Below the pieces are notes generated by a model. The model saw only the letters and a program-made list of their open reading frames with translations, ran no database searches and was not told the DNA's origin. From Pseudomonas sp. (GTDB taxonomy: Bacteria; Pseudomonadota; Gammaproteobacteria; Pseudomonadales; Pseudomonadaceae), in NCBI RefSeq assembly GCF_030696055.1, contig NZ_JAUYNP010000329.1, positions 1 through 46,470 on the forward strand: a stretch of DNA of 46,470 nucleotides, in the 5' to 3' direction. Shown one piece after another: positions 35,300 to 43,989 of the stretch; position 1 is the first letter of the stretch; every line of letters begins with the position of its first letter. The position numbers and the translations under genes are program-made.

Positions 35300-38215
35300 T
35301 TAAAGCTCCTGCCTCAACAAGCTCAGGGCGATGCGCCGCACCTGCGCCAGATCGATGGGCTTGGCCAGGCAGGCCTGGGCGCCGCGGCGCCGCGCCTCGA
35401 TAAAAACCGCCTCATCGGCGGCGGCGCTGATCACCAACACCGGCACGGCCTGCAAGCGCGGATGACGGCGCATGGCATCCAGCACCTGCAGGCCGTCGCC
35501 ATCGGGCAAGTCCAGGTCGAGCAGCAACAGGGACGGCGTGCACTGCTCCAGTTCGGCCATGGCGCGCTGGATCGAACCCACCCCGCGCACCTCGGCAAAG
35601 TCGCGCAGGGCCTCCTGGGCCACTTTCAGGCAAGCCGGGTGATCCTCTACGCAGAGCACCTCGGCCAACTGCCTGGATTGCGCGGTCTCCTGCGCGGCGT
35701 CCGGGGCACTCTGCAGCGACGGCGCCGCGGCCCCTGGCAGGTCGATCCAGAAGCGGCTGCCGCTGCCAGAGACGCTGCTAAAGCCCATTTCGCCGCCCAT
35801 CAGGCTGGCCAGCTCACGGCACAGCACCAGGCCGATACCGGTGCCGGGGATGCTGGAATTTTCCCGACCCAGGCGCTGGAACGGCTGGAACAAATTGGCC
35901 TGCTGCTCGGCGGTCAAACCCGAGCCGCTGTCCTCGACCCATAGCCGCACGCAGTCCGAGCGCACTTCATAGCCCATGCTGATCATGCCTTGCGGGCTGT
36001 TGTATTTGATCGCGTTGGACAGCAGGTTGAGCATCACCTGGCGCAGCCGGCGCATATCCGCCTGGACATAGAGGCCGGCATTGACGTCTGCCAGCACCTG
36101 CAGTTGCAGCTGGCGTTGCTGCACTTCCGGCTGCACCAGTTCGGCACAACCCTGCAGCAGCGCACAGACCTCGACGGGCTGCAGATTGAGCTGCTGCCTG
36201 CGGCTTTCGATGCTCGACAAATCGAGAATGTCATCGACCAGCGAGGTCAGGTGACGGCTGGCGTTGACTATCTCGTGGGCGTAATCGGCTTCCTGGCGGG
36301 CGTCCGGCTTGTCTTGGGTTTCCATCTCGATCAGCTGGCCAAAGCCGTAAATCGCATTGAGCGGCGTGCGCAGTTCATGGCTCATGCTGGAGAGGAAACG
36401 ACTCTTGGCCTGACTGGCCGCCTGGGCATCCAGGCTGGCGCGGCGCAGATCATCCTGCACCTGCTTGAGCCGGGTGATGTCGACGTGGGTACCGGCGATG
36501 CACAGGGCATTGCCCTCGGCATCGCGCTCCAGCACCTTGCCGCGGCTGAGCAACCAGGCGTACTCGCCCTGGGCATCGGCATAGCGGTACTCGGCCTCGA
36601 ACTGATCCTCGCCGCTGGCGGCGAACAGCTGGCGTAGATGGCGGATGCGCTCCAGATCATTGGGGTGCACGCGCTGGTTGAACTCGCTGAAACTCATGCG
36701 CTCGTGGCTCAAGCCGAAGCGTTTGAGGAAGTGCGCGCTGAGTTTGATGGTCATGCTCGGCGCATCCACCTCCCAGAGGCTTTCCGTAGTGCTTTCCAAT
36801 ACCAGCTGGAGAATCCGCTGCGCCTCACGGCGCTCGCTCTCGCTGAGCTGCAACTGCTCACCGGTGTGCAGCACCGCCTCGGCCATGCTGCTCAGCTCGA
36901 CAATCCGGCTGGGCGGTACATTGGGCTGGTAATTACCTTGGCCCAGTTGGCGCATCATCCCGACTATGCCGTCAATCGGCCGCACCAGCTGCTCGTTCAA
37001 ACGCCGCGAGCGCATCCACATCCAGGCGAAGAACAGCAGGTAGAACAGCAACAGACCGGCGATCAGCAGGTAGCCGATATGCAAATAGCGCGTCGCCAAA
37101 CGGTTGGTTTCACTGAAGATATTCTCCTCATCCACCACCAGCAGCAGACGCCAGCCGGTTTGTGGGATCTCGCTCCAGGCCACCAGCTGCCTGCGCCCGC
37201 CGAGCATGACCTCCTGCACCTTGCCCTGGCCGGTCGCCATGGCCTTCAACAGGGGCTGCATCTCGGCGCGCTTGTTCAGGCTGAAATCCTCGGGCTTGAG
37301 CACTTCGCGGCGCACCGCCTCGGCATAGGAATACTCGGTCAGCTCGCGCAGGCCGAAGTCCTCCTCGCCCGCGCGGGGCAGCGCCATGATGTTGTGATCG
37401 CGGCTGACCAGCATGGCATAGCCTTGCCAGGGCACATCCAGCTCGCCGATCTCGGCCAGCATCTGCCCCACCGTGATGTCCAGGCCGACCACCCCTTCGA
37501 GAAAGTCGCCCCGGTAAACCGGCGCCACCGCCGACAACATCCAGCCCTGACCGGCCGGGTCGAGGTAGACATCGGTCCAGGCGACCTTGCGCTCGGGGTT
37601 GTGCTGGGCATCGGCGAGGTAATAGAAGTTGAAGTCCGGAATCACCATGTCATGGGGATACTGCTCGGGCGTCATAAAGAAGGGATAGATGCGGTTGTAG
37701 CTGTCCCAACTATTGAAGTAGGACGCCGCGACCAAGGGGTTGGCCGCCCGGATCGAACGCATCAGCGGATCGATCTGCGCCAGGCGCAGTGCCTTGGCGT
37801 GATCCTGCTGCGCCGGCGGCGTGCTGTTGGCGTAGAAGGAGGCGGCCCGGCCATCATCGCTGCGGGTATAAAACACCCCACTGTCGGTCATCGCATGGCG
37901 CTGGCGCTCCAGCGCATCGGGCTGGAAATCTTTGTTGAGCAGGGCATTCACCGCCGCATCACGGAAGATCTGTACCTGCGCCTCGACCGAACGCAGGCGG
38001 CTGTCGATCACCTGCCCCTCACGCTCCACCGCGGCGGCAAGATCCCCAAGCGCACTCTGCTGTAGGTGGTCGATCTGCGCATCGCGAATCGCCGCATTGC
38101 TCAGCAGATAGACGCCAATCAGCACCGACTCCACGAGAATCAGCGGGATCAGCGCACTCTGTACAAAGGCGCGCCAGATCCACTGACGCAAGGGGTAACG
38201 CAACGCACGCGGCAT
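35300..38215 (-). CDS. Hybrid sensor histidine kinase (dCache-PAS-HisKA-HATPase-REC)
   Basis: 971 residues. TM1 lies near the N-terminus and a periplasmic double-Cache region at about 40-345. TM2 (YLLIAGLLLFYLLFFAWMW) is at about 378-400, then a HAMP-like linker and a PAS domain (about 460-570). The HisKA domain has its His at SHELRTPLNAI (about 610). The ATP-binding domain has NLLSNAIKYN and GTGIGLVLCREL. The C-terminal receiver domain starts at LCVEDHPACLK (about 850), with a phospho-Asp in LLLLDLDLPDGDG. All boxes are intact. It resembles Pseudomonas orphan hybrid kinases; signal and partner are unknown. No response regulator is adjacent. Confidence 0.93.
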   Translation of the reverse strand: MPRALRYPLRQWIWRAFVQSALIPLILVESVLIGVYLLSNAAIRDAQIDHLQQSALGDLAAAVEREGQVIDSRLRSVEAQVQIFRDAAVNALLNKDFQPDALERQRHAMTDSGVFYTRSDDGRAASFYANSTPPAQQDHAKALRLAQIDPLMRSIRAANPLVAASYFNSWDSYNRIYPFFMTPEQYPHDMVIPDFNFYYLADAQHNPERKVAWTDVYLDPAGQGWMLSAVAPVYRGDFLEGVVGLDITVGQMLAEIGELDVPWQGYAMLVSRDHNIMALPRAGEEDFGLRELTEYSYAEAVRREVLKPEDFSLNKRAEMQPLLKAMATGQGKVQEVMLGGRRQLVAWSEIPQTGWRLLLVVDEENIFSETNRLATRYLHIGYLLIAGLLLFYLLFFAWMWMRSRRLNEQLVRPIDGIVGMMRQLGQGNYQPNVPPSRIVELSSMAEAVLHTGEQLQLSESERREAQRILQLVLESTTESLWEVDAPSMTIKLSAHFLKRFGLSHERMSFSEFNQRVHPNDLERIRHLRQLFAASGEDQFEAEYRYADAQGEYAWLLSRGKVLERDAEGNALCIAGTHVDITRLKQVQDDLRRASLDAQAASQAKSRFLSSMSHELRTPLNAIYGFGQLIEMETQDKPDARQEADYAHEIVNASRHLTSLVDDILDLSSIESRRQQLNLQPVEVCALLQGCAELVQPEVQQRQLQLQVLADVNAGLYVQADMRRLRQVMLNLLSNAIKYNSPQGMISMGYEVRSDCVRLWVEDSGSGLTAEQQANLFQPFQRLGRENSSIPGTGIGLVLCRELASLMGGEMGFSSVSGSGSRFWIDLPGAAAPSLQSAPDAAQETAQSRQLAEVLCVEDHPACLKVAQEALRDFAEVRGVGSIQRAMAELEQCTPSLLLLDLDLPDGDGLQVLDAMRRHPRLQAVPVLVISAAADEAVFIEARRRGAQACLAKPIDLAQVRRIALSLLRQEL

Positions 38216-38321
38216 ACGTAGGTCTCATCCAGAAGACAGGCTAACTGGTAAAGTGCTAATCATAGCCGGCCGCGAGCCCAGACGTCCGCTTTGCCATTGC
38301 CGGGTCGACGCTGGGGAACCT

Positions 38322-38350
38322 TTGTCGTACACTCGCATCTTAGCTACAGA
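38322..38350 (+). promoter_or_regulatory. tmRNA promoter
   Basis: TTGTCG (38322-38327), 17-bp spacer, TACAGA (38345-38350). The mature tmRNA end lies 13 bp further, as expected if RNase P trims the precursor. Confidence 0.65.
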
Positions 38351-38362
38351 TGTAAAAGTTTT

Positions 38363-38750
38363 GGGGCCGATTAGGATTCGACGCCGGTAGCAAAACTTGA
38401 GGGGCATGCCGAGTTGGTAACAGAACTCGTAAATCCACTGTTGCAAAACTCTATAATTGCCAATGATGACAATTACGGTGCCCAACTAGCTGCGTAAGCA
38501 GCCTAGTCGCACTTCTGGTAGCTTCGGCTCCAGCAATCATTAGGGGATGTCTGTAAACCCGAAATGATTGTCATATAGAACAGAATCGTCGCCTAGTACG
38601 TTGTGGACGAAGCGCCTAAAACTTACACAACTCGCCCAAAGCACCCTGCCCGTCGGGCGGCCAAGGGTTAACTCAGTAGACACGGCTAAGCATGTAGAAC
38701 CGATAGCGGAGAACTGGCGGACGGGGGTTCAAATCCCCCCGGCTCCACCA
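38363..38750 (+). ncRNA. ssrA: Transfer-messenger RNA (tmRNA)
   Basis: 388 nt from GGGGCCGATTAGGATTCGACG to GGCTCCACCA. The 5' GGGGCCGA and 3' CCGGCTCCACCA pair as the tRNA-like acceptor. The T-arm is GGGGGTTCAAATCCCCC. The tag frame (38459-38497) reads ANDDNYGAQLAA then TAA. It rescues stalled ribosomes with SmpB. The 3' end is the probable island attachment site. A terminator follows at 38762. Confidence 0.97.
38727..38750 (+). other. Probable island attachment site in the tmRNA 3' end (attL side)
   Basis: GTTCAAATCCCCCCGGCTCCACCA is the tmRNA 3' end. A P4-type integrase gene begins 185 bp downstream and foreign-looking cargo follows, as in ssrA-targeted islands. A second copy marking attR was not found in the window, so it should lie beyond the right edge. 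Confidence 0.7.
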
Positions 38751-38761
38751 TTACACCATCT

Positions 38762-38787
38762 AAAGACGTCCACGGACGTCTTTTTTT
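38762..38787 (+). terminator. Terminator after tmRNA
   Basis: AAAGACGTCC-AC-GGACGTCTTT followed by TTTT, 12 bp past the tmRNA CCA. It lies on the element side of the attachment site. Confidence 0.9.
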
Positions 38788-38861
38788 GTGCCTGAAACCC
38801 AGTAAATACGGGGCTTTCAGCACCATCAGTGTCCGTGAGCGTCCAGCAAGATCTATGTCTT

Positions 38862-38935
38862 TTGGTATTCCAGATGGTATTCCAAGCCTTCAGGTGCTAA
38901 TTTTTGGAATACCAAAACATCTCGTGGAATACCAA
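38862..38935. repeat. Four TTGGTATTCC-type repeats upstream of integrase
   Basis: TTGGTATTCCA (38862) and TGGTATTCCAA (38875) are followed by two inverted copies TTGGAATACCAA (38904) and TGGAATACCAA (38925). The last overlaps the first base of the integrase ATG at 38935. Arrangement is two direct then two inverted. Likely integrase arm-type sites, a repressor operator set, or both. Confidence 0.7.
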
Positions 38936-40191
38936 TGTGCGCTCAAGCTACTCGCCTTTCTGAACTCAAGATCAGAGCCGCCAAGCCTTTAGAGAAGGAT
39001 TACGTCCTGGTTGATGGTGACGGCCTTCAGATGCGAGTGAGAATCAATGGCTCTAAGCTGTGGAACTTTAACTACTACCACCCTGTAACCAAGAAGCGCA
39101 TCAACATGGGGCTTGGCACGTACCCTGAGCTGTCTCTTGCCCAAGCACGAAAAATGACCATTGAGGCAAGGGAGCTCCTGGCTACTGGTATTGATCCGAA
39201 AGAGCATCGAGATACCCTGAAGCAGGCTAAGAAGGCTGAAACCGAACACACATTTCAGAACGTAGCGACGGCTTGGTACGAGCTCAAAAAAGACTCGGTC
39301 ACGCCTGCTTATGCTGAGGACATCTGGCGCTCGCTGACGCTGCACGTGTTTCCGGATTTGGGCACCACGCAGATCTCAACCATCAGCGCACCACAAGTCA
39401 TCAACCTGCTTCGGCCACTCGAAACCAAAGGCAGCCTTGAGACCGTTAAGCGGCTGTCACAGCGACTCAACGAGATAATGACGTACGGGGTCAACTCAGG
39501 ACTGATTCATGCAAACCCGCTTACCGGGATTCGCTCCGTCTTCAAAAAGCCGAAAAAGAAGAACATGGCAGCACTTGCTCCCGATGAGCTAAAAGAGCTC
39601 ATGGTGGCAATTGCCAATGCCAGCATAAAAAGGACCACGCGCTGCCTTATCGAATGGCAGCTCAACACCATGACCCGCCCAGCAGAAGCAGCCACCGTGC
39701 GCTGGGTCGACATCGACGTCGAAAAGCGAATATGGACGATCCCAGCTGAACGCATGAAGAAACGCCGCACGCACATCGTGCCGCTCACTGATCAAGCATT
39801 GGCGCTTTTGGAGGCGATCAAACCCTATAGCGGGCATCGAGAGTACGTATTTCCTGCAGACCGTAATCCACGCACCCACTGCAACAGTCAGACTGCCAAC
39901 ATGGCACTAAAGCGCATGGGCTTCGAAGGGCGCCTAGTCAGCCACGGCATGCGCTCAATGGCAAGCACGATCCTCAACGAACACGGCTGGGATGCTGAGT
40001 TGATCGAAGTAGCGCTCGCCCACGTCGACAAGGATGAGGTTCGCAGCGCTTACAACCGAGCGGAATATATCGAACGCAGACGCCCGATGATGGCTTGGTG
40101 GAGTGAGCACGTTCAGGAAGCAGCTACAGGCAATCTGTCGGTATCAGCCATCAAGGAAAACAGGGACAGGAAAGTCGTTTCGATACGTTGA
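38935..40191 (+). CDS. Tyrosine-type site-specific integrase (P4-like)
   Basis: 418 residues. An N-terminal arm-binding DUF4102-like domain (LSELKIRAAKPLEKDYVLVDG) is followed by a SAM-like core-binding region. The catalytic domain has Arg in NTMTRPAEAATVRW, His-x-x-Arg in SHGMRSMAS, His in LAHVDKDEVRS and the nucleophile Tyr in AYNRAEYIERR. It should recombine the element with the 3' end of ssrA. The ATG at 38935 sits right after the four repeats; no good SD, so an upstream start cannot be excluded. GC lower than the core. Confidence 0.93.
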   Translation: MCAQATRLSELKIRAAKPLEKDYVLVDGDGLQMRVRINGSKLWNFNYYHPVTKKRINMGLGTYPELSLAQARKMTIEARELLATGIDPKEHRDTLKQAKKAETEHTFQNVATAWYELKKDSVTPAYAEDIWRSLTLHVFPDLGTTQISTISAPQVINLLRPLETKGSLETVKRLSQRLNEIMTYGVNSGLIHANPLTGIRSVFKKPKKKNMAALAPDELKELMVAIANASIKRTTRCLIEWQLNTMTRPAEAATVRWVDIDVEKRIWTIPAERMKKRRTHIVPLTDQALALLEAIKPYSGHREYVFPADRNPRTHCNSQTANMALKRMGFEGRLVSHGMRSMASTILNEHGWDAELIEVALAHVDKDEVRSAYNRAEYIERRRPMMAWWSEHVQEAATGNLSVSAIKENRDRKVVSIR

Positions 40192-40389
40192 TTAGAGAGC
40201 TTCTCGTCGATAGCAACAGGCAAAAATCCGACCAAAACCGGACATTCGCCTCCAGCATGTCGGCGCTGCGCTGACTTAAACGCCGCGCTGCCGTGTAGCG
40301 GTCTAGTGAAACCGGATATTCATTTAGCGGCGACCACTCGATCTCAAGAAACGGACAAGATCGCTTCTAGCGCTCAGCGCTGTTCCTAC
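40192..40389. other. Gap between integrase and ABC-3C operon
   Basis: About 200 bp between convergent genes. Nothing gene-like; no clear terminator hairpin. GACCAAAACCGGACATTCGC at 40230-40249 has an inverted near-match at 46218-46246. Confidence 0.4.
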
Positions 40390-43300
40390 TCACTCACCGC
40401 TAACAGTTCTACCCGGCCATGGACTTTCTGAGGCCGTAACGCCCCCAGGGGTTGGGGCGAGTGACCATATGCGTGCTTCGATCCCGTCATTTTGTAGCTT
40501 ACGCATGAAGTAACGGGCTTGAAGGGCGTCATGGGTTGCAATCACGACCTGGAAACCATGATCGACGATGTAATCACGAAGCACGTCGAATACCGACGCT
40601 GCATGTACCAGGTCATGATGCTGGGTTGGGTCGTCTAGAAGCAGGCCGCGCCAGGAAGACCACTGATGATCCAGCGCCATTGACAGCAGGAAGGTTAGCT
40701 GCAAATCCGTCAGCTGCGCCTCACTGGCTATCGCCGGTACCGGGACTAATTCCCCGTGTAGCGGCACCGACACTTCAGCACGCTCCTTTCTATAGAGGCT
40801 GCGAAAATCCAGATTCGTTCCGGTAAAACGCTGCTCTCTAACCACTCGTTTCAAGAGCGCCTGCCATCGCGGCACCACGGAGAGCACGTGTTTTTGAACG
40901 TTAGCGATTTCGGTGGATAGGTACTGATTGAGCGTGTCCATCGCATCGGATAGCAGCGACAGACGCTTCTGGCCCGATTGTTCTTTCTCTACTCGCTGAC
41001 AAAGATTGGCGGTGAACTCATCCTCCGACAACTCGCCGCGCCGACGATCTAGGAGACCCTGAGCCAGGCGCGCCTGCTCCAATTTGCCCCAGGCACCAAT
41101 CTCGACTTTGATAGTTTGAAGCGTTTCTGAGTGTCGAGCCAGCTCGGTGACGGAGGACTGCAACTGAGCCTCTCGACTGCTCGCAACCTCGGCAGTTGGA
41201 TCGCCGGGGAACGATAGCTGGCGCCAGGAAGCTCGGACAGTAGCGAGTCGAGATTGGGAATCGGATAGCTGTGTTTCCAGGTCAGATACCCTATTCGTCA
41301 CGTCGGTCAGTTGAACCTGCTGCCGATCCAAGGCGAATTGCTCGGCCGTCACCTTGGCGCTCAGGTCAGTTATCTGATTGGCATTTTGGTTTTGCTCCAA
41401 GGACAACTCTTCAAGCGTTTGCGCTGGCGGAGCGTCTGCAGTGATTGCTGCCAATGCCGCCGTCGCCTGTTCGAGCCTGCTGCTGGCCTCTGATCGGCCC
41501 TGCCGCGCGGAATCCAATGCACGAACAGCCGAATCGTAGGCGTTTTTGGTCTGATCAAAGACATCGGTGGCTAGTGGGGGCGCAAGATTACGCTGCTTCT
41601 CGTCGAGCAGAAGCTTGGCTGAAGCATTTGCATCTTCGCGACGTCGGATCGACTCTTTCGCGAGGGGTACCGTATCGCCGCCGAGCAGAACATTGGTTCT
41701 TAGACCGTCGATGTCCGCCGCCAGGCCCGCCTGCTGGAATTTCAGTTCAACAACCCTACCCTTGCATGCTCTCAATTCTGCTTCGGCGTGTGTTATCGCC
41801 TCTGTGCACTCACGCAAAGCATCAGTTGCCTTCTTGACGCGTCGCTCGGCGTCGACAACATTGGGGTCGATTGCCTCTAAAGCCTTGGCAACACGTTCAT
41901 GAAGACCTACTGCTCCGTGCTCTTCGCCACATAAGGGGCAGTCACCACGATCGCTTGGCAGGTGGGCCGCGATGGACGCAACGGCTTGCCTTATCGAATC
42001 AGCGGCTGAGGTCAAAGTGTCGTAATGGCTCTTCGCGGCCAGCTCCTCAGCTTCAGCGGATACCCTGGACGAAACTGCGGTTCGAAGCTGTTCTTGAAGG
42101 ACATCCTCTTGCGCTTCTTCACCACTGATAGAGCCCGTAACATCTGCAACGTGCTGAAGTGTCTGCTCCCAGCGTTCCAGGAGTTGATGAGCGGTGAGAA
42201 GGTCAGCGTCTATCTGTAGCAACGCCTTGCGCTGTCTATTGATGAGGTCATGTTGGACGCCGAGCTGCTCGTTGCCTTCATGCTCGCTACGCAAGGTGGA
42301 GGCTACCAACTCAGCGCTGGTCAGAGTTTTGTCAGCGGTCTCCAGTACCTGCTTGCGTAGATCGACCGCCTCTTTGGCCTGACTCTCATTCACGTGCCGA
42401 TTGAGCTGCTGACCAATAGCATCACGCTCACCTTCTGCAGCGACCAACTCCTGCTGGAGTCGCTCATGATTGGCAGCGACTAAGGCGCGATCTTGTTTCT
42501 TCTGTGCAAGCTCCTGCCTAACAGTGATGAGATCGTTCCCAAGCTGCTCAGAACGTGCTTGCTCAGACACGAACCGGCCTATGAGCCCGTCAACCTCAGC
42601 CAGCGCCGTGATCTGATCACGAAGTCGGTCTAGCTTGGCTTGTACCAATTGCTCCAACGCATCGTGCACCGTTTCCAAGCCATCCTGGCCCAGTGGCGGC
42701 ACCAGTAGGCCGGCGGGCAACTGCTCGAAGCTCTGCGCCTGGCGCGCGATGCCCGAAATGGATTCAGCGATGTTTTCTTTGCTACGAAGTGCACCTTGAG
42801 ACTGAGAAGCCGCCAGATCCCGTTCAAGGGTCAAGCTTTGCCATTCACCAAATTCTGCTTCGAGTGTTTCGAGAGCGCTCTTGGCTTGTTTCAGTTGCTC
42901 TGTGAGCGCGCGACGAATGCCGCCAAGGGCAGAGCTTACCTGGGTGCCATCTTTGCCAATCGGCAACCTGGCCAACTGAGAGCCTGCAACTTTGGCATCT
43001 GCCTTTACCAGCCATTCCCCTTCGCGCTGATCAAGCAGATGGGTAAGCCTCAGCAGAAATGGAATGTCCTCAGGGTTTGTATCTGGAAAAAGAGGGCTGA
43101 GATCGCCCGTTCTTTCAACGTCACCAATTTTGCTCACCTGAGCAGAGGCTTGCACATCACCGAAATCCAGGCTCACTCGAGCCATGGTTTGAGTGTCTCG
43201 AATGATTGGTGAAAGATTCTCGCCAAGCCGGGAGATCTTGCCGGTGAGACCGAACTCGATGGCTTCGAAGATCGCCGTCTTTCCGGTGCCATTGGGGGCA

Positions 43301-43392
43301 AGGAGAATGGTTGCACCGCGGCTAAGCTCAATCGTGGTGTCGGCGCCAAACCTGCGGATGTTGGAAAGCGTAATGGACTTCAGCTGTTTCAT
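40390..43392 (-). CDS. SMC/Rad50-like ATPase of ABC-three-component system
   Basis: 1000 residues. Walker A APNGTGKT at 32-39. A long coiled-coil body rich in Gln/Glu/Leu (about 160-840) is split in the middle by CPLCG (about 484-488), a Rad50 zinc-hook-like CxxC. A degenerate signature region (SEAQLTDLQLTF, no LSGG) precedes Walker B LLLDDP and the H-loop IATHD near 917-945. This is the ABC ATPase of the conflict-system type (ABC-3C). The start overlaps the stop of the middle gene by 4 bp (ATGA). GC is lower than the core genes. Confidence 0.85.
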   Translation of the reverse strand: MKQLKSITLSNIRRFGADTTIELSRGATILLAPNGTGKTAIFEAIEFGLTGKISRLGENLSPIIRDTQTMARVSLDFGDVQASAQVSKIGDVERTGDLSPLFPDTNPEDIPFLLRLTHLLDQREGEWLVKADAKVAGSQLARLPIGKDGTQVSSALGGIRRALTEQLKQAKSALETLEAEFGEWQSLTLERDLAASQSQGALRSKENIAESISGIARQAQSFEQLPAGLLVPPLGQDGLETVHDALEQLVQAKLDRLRDQITALAEVDGLIGRFVSEQARSEQLGNDLITVRQELAQKKQDRALVAANHERLQQELVAAEGERDAIGQQLNRHVNESQAKEAVDLRKQVLETADKTLTSAELVASTLRSEHEGNEQLGVQHDLINRQRKALLQIDADLLTAHQLLERWEQTLQHVADVTGSISGEEAQEDVLQEQLRTAVSSRVSAEAEELAAKSHYDTLTSAADSIRQAVASIAAHLPSDRGDCPLCGEEHGAVGLHERVAKALEAIDPNVVDAERRVKKATDALRECTEAITHAEAELRACKGRVVELKFQQAGLAADIDGLRTNVLLGGDTVPLAKESIRRREDANASAKLLLDEKQRNLAPPLATDVFDQTKNAYDSAVRALDSARQGRSEASSRLEQATAALAAITADAPPAQTLEELSLEQNQNANQITDLSAKVTAEQFALDRQQVQLTDVTNRVSDLETQLSDSQSRLATVRASWRQLSFPGDPTAEVASSREAQLQSSVTELARHSETLQTIKVEIGAWGKLEQARLAQGLLDRRRGELSEDEFTANLCQRVEKEQSGQKRLSLLSDAMDTLNQYLSTEIANVQKHVLSVVPRWQALLKRVVREQRFTGTNLDFRSLYRKERAEVSVPLHGELVPVPAIASEAQLTDLQLTFLLSMALDHQWSSWRGLLLDDPTQHHDLVHAASVFDVLRDYIVDHGFQVVIATHDALQARYFMRKLQNDGIEARIWSLAPTPGGVTASESPWPGRTVSGE

Positions 43393-43988
43393 TGAGAGTC
43401 CTCTTCACCAAACGCTGAAACCTTCAGGGCTTCAGCGATATCACCGCCTGATTTTCCAGACAACAGTAATTCTCGCCACGTTTCGAGATGCGGAACCACC
43501 CAGGAATGCGCCAAGCCCAGTGAGCCCAGGGACGCTAGCAGTGGATCGCTGATGTTGCCTGAGCTACCGGAGGGCGAAAGGGTCGCCAAGAAACTACGGT
43601 CTAGAAAGGAGCCGACGTCTTCCTGCTCTCTGACCACTATCTTTCTGCAGAAGCGATCGTCCGTCTCGAGGCGAGCTGCGTCTTCTGACGCAATGCCTTC
43701 GATGAGCATGAACATATAGAGGTCGGCTGTTTGCGGCTCCGCAAGCATGTCACGGACATCCGCTGCCCACCGAAAGGCGCCTTGGATTTTTGCCGAATCG
43801 AAGGGAAAAGCTGCGATCAACACAGTCCGCCAGCCCGCACCTTCCTGATTGACTCGTTTGAGCTGCACTGTAGTAGAGTCGATCTCGATCGACGGCGAAG
43901 CCAGTTCAAACGTATCGGACGAGAAAACTTCATAGCGACCTTCGGCACGCTTTGAGATGGCCGCAACCATCTCCGGGATTGTTAGCAT
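43389..43988 (-). CDS. ABC-3C middle component (possibly MC1-like)
   Basis: 199 residues, no known enzymatic motif. LETDDRFCRKIVVREQEDV near residue 128 resembles the CRK(I/V)V segment I associate with middle component 1 of ABC-three-component systems. Position between the large effector-like gene and the ATPase gene, one base after the upstream stop and overlapping the ATPase start by 4 bp, also fits. Its role is probably a link between ATPase and effector. Assignment rests mainly on context. Confidence 0.65.
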   Translation of the reverse strand: MLTIPEMVAAISKRAEGRYEVFSSDTFELASPSIEIDSTTVQLKRVNQEGAGWRTVLIAAFPFDSAKIQGAFRWAADVRDMLAEPQTADLYMFMLIEGIASEDAARLETDDRFCRKIVVREQEDVGSFLDRSFLATLSPSGSSGNISDPLLASLGSLGLAHSWVVPHLETWRELLLSGKSGGDIAEALKVSAFGEEDSQ

Positions 43989-43989
43989 T

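Noticed and set aside
36638-38065. 475-aa ORF antisense to the hybrid kinase
   Set aside because: Shadow frame; the kinase frame carries all expected motifs.
38225-38485. 86-aa minus-strand ORF over the tmRNA 5' half
   Set aside because: Antisense to tmRNA, no coding signals.
38568-38795. 75-aa ORF across the tmRNA 3' half
   Set aside because: Lies in tmRNA sequence; RNA structure explains it.
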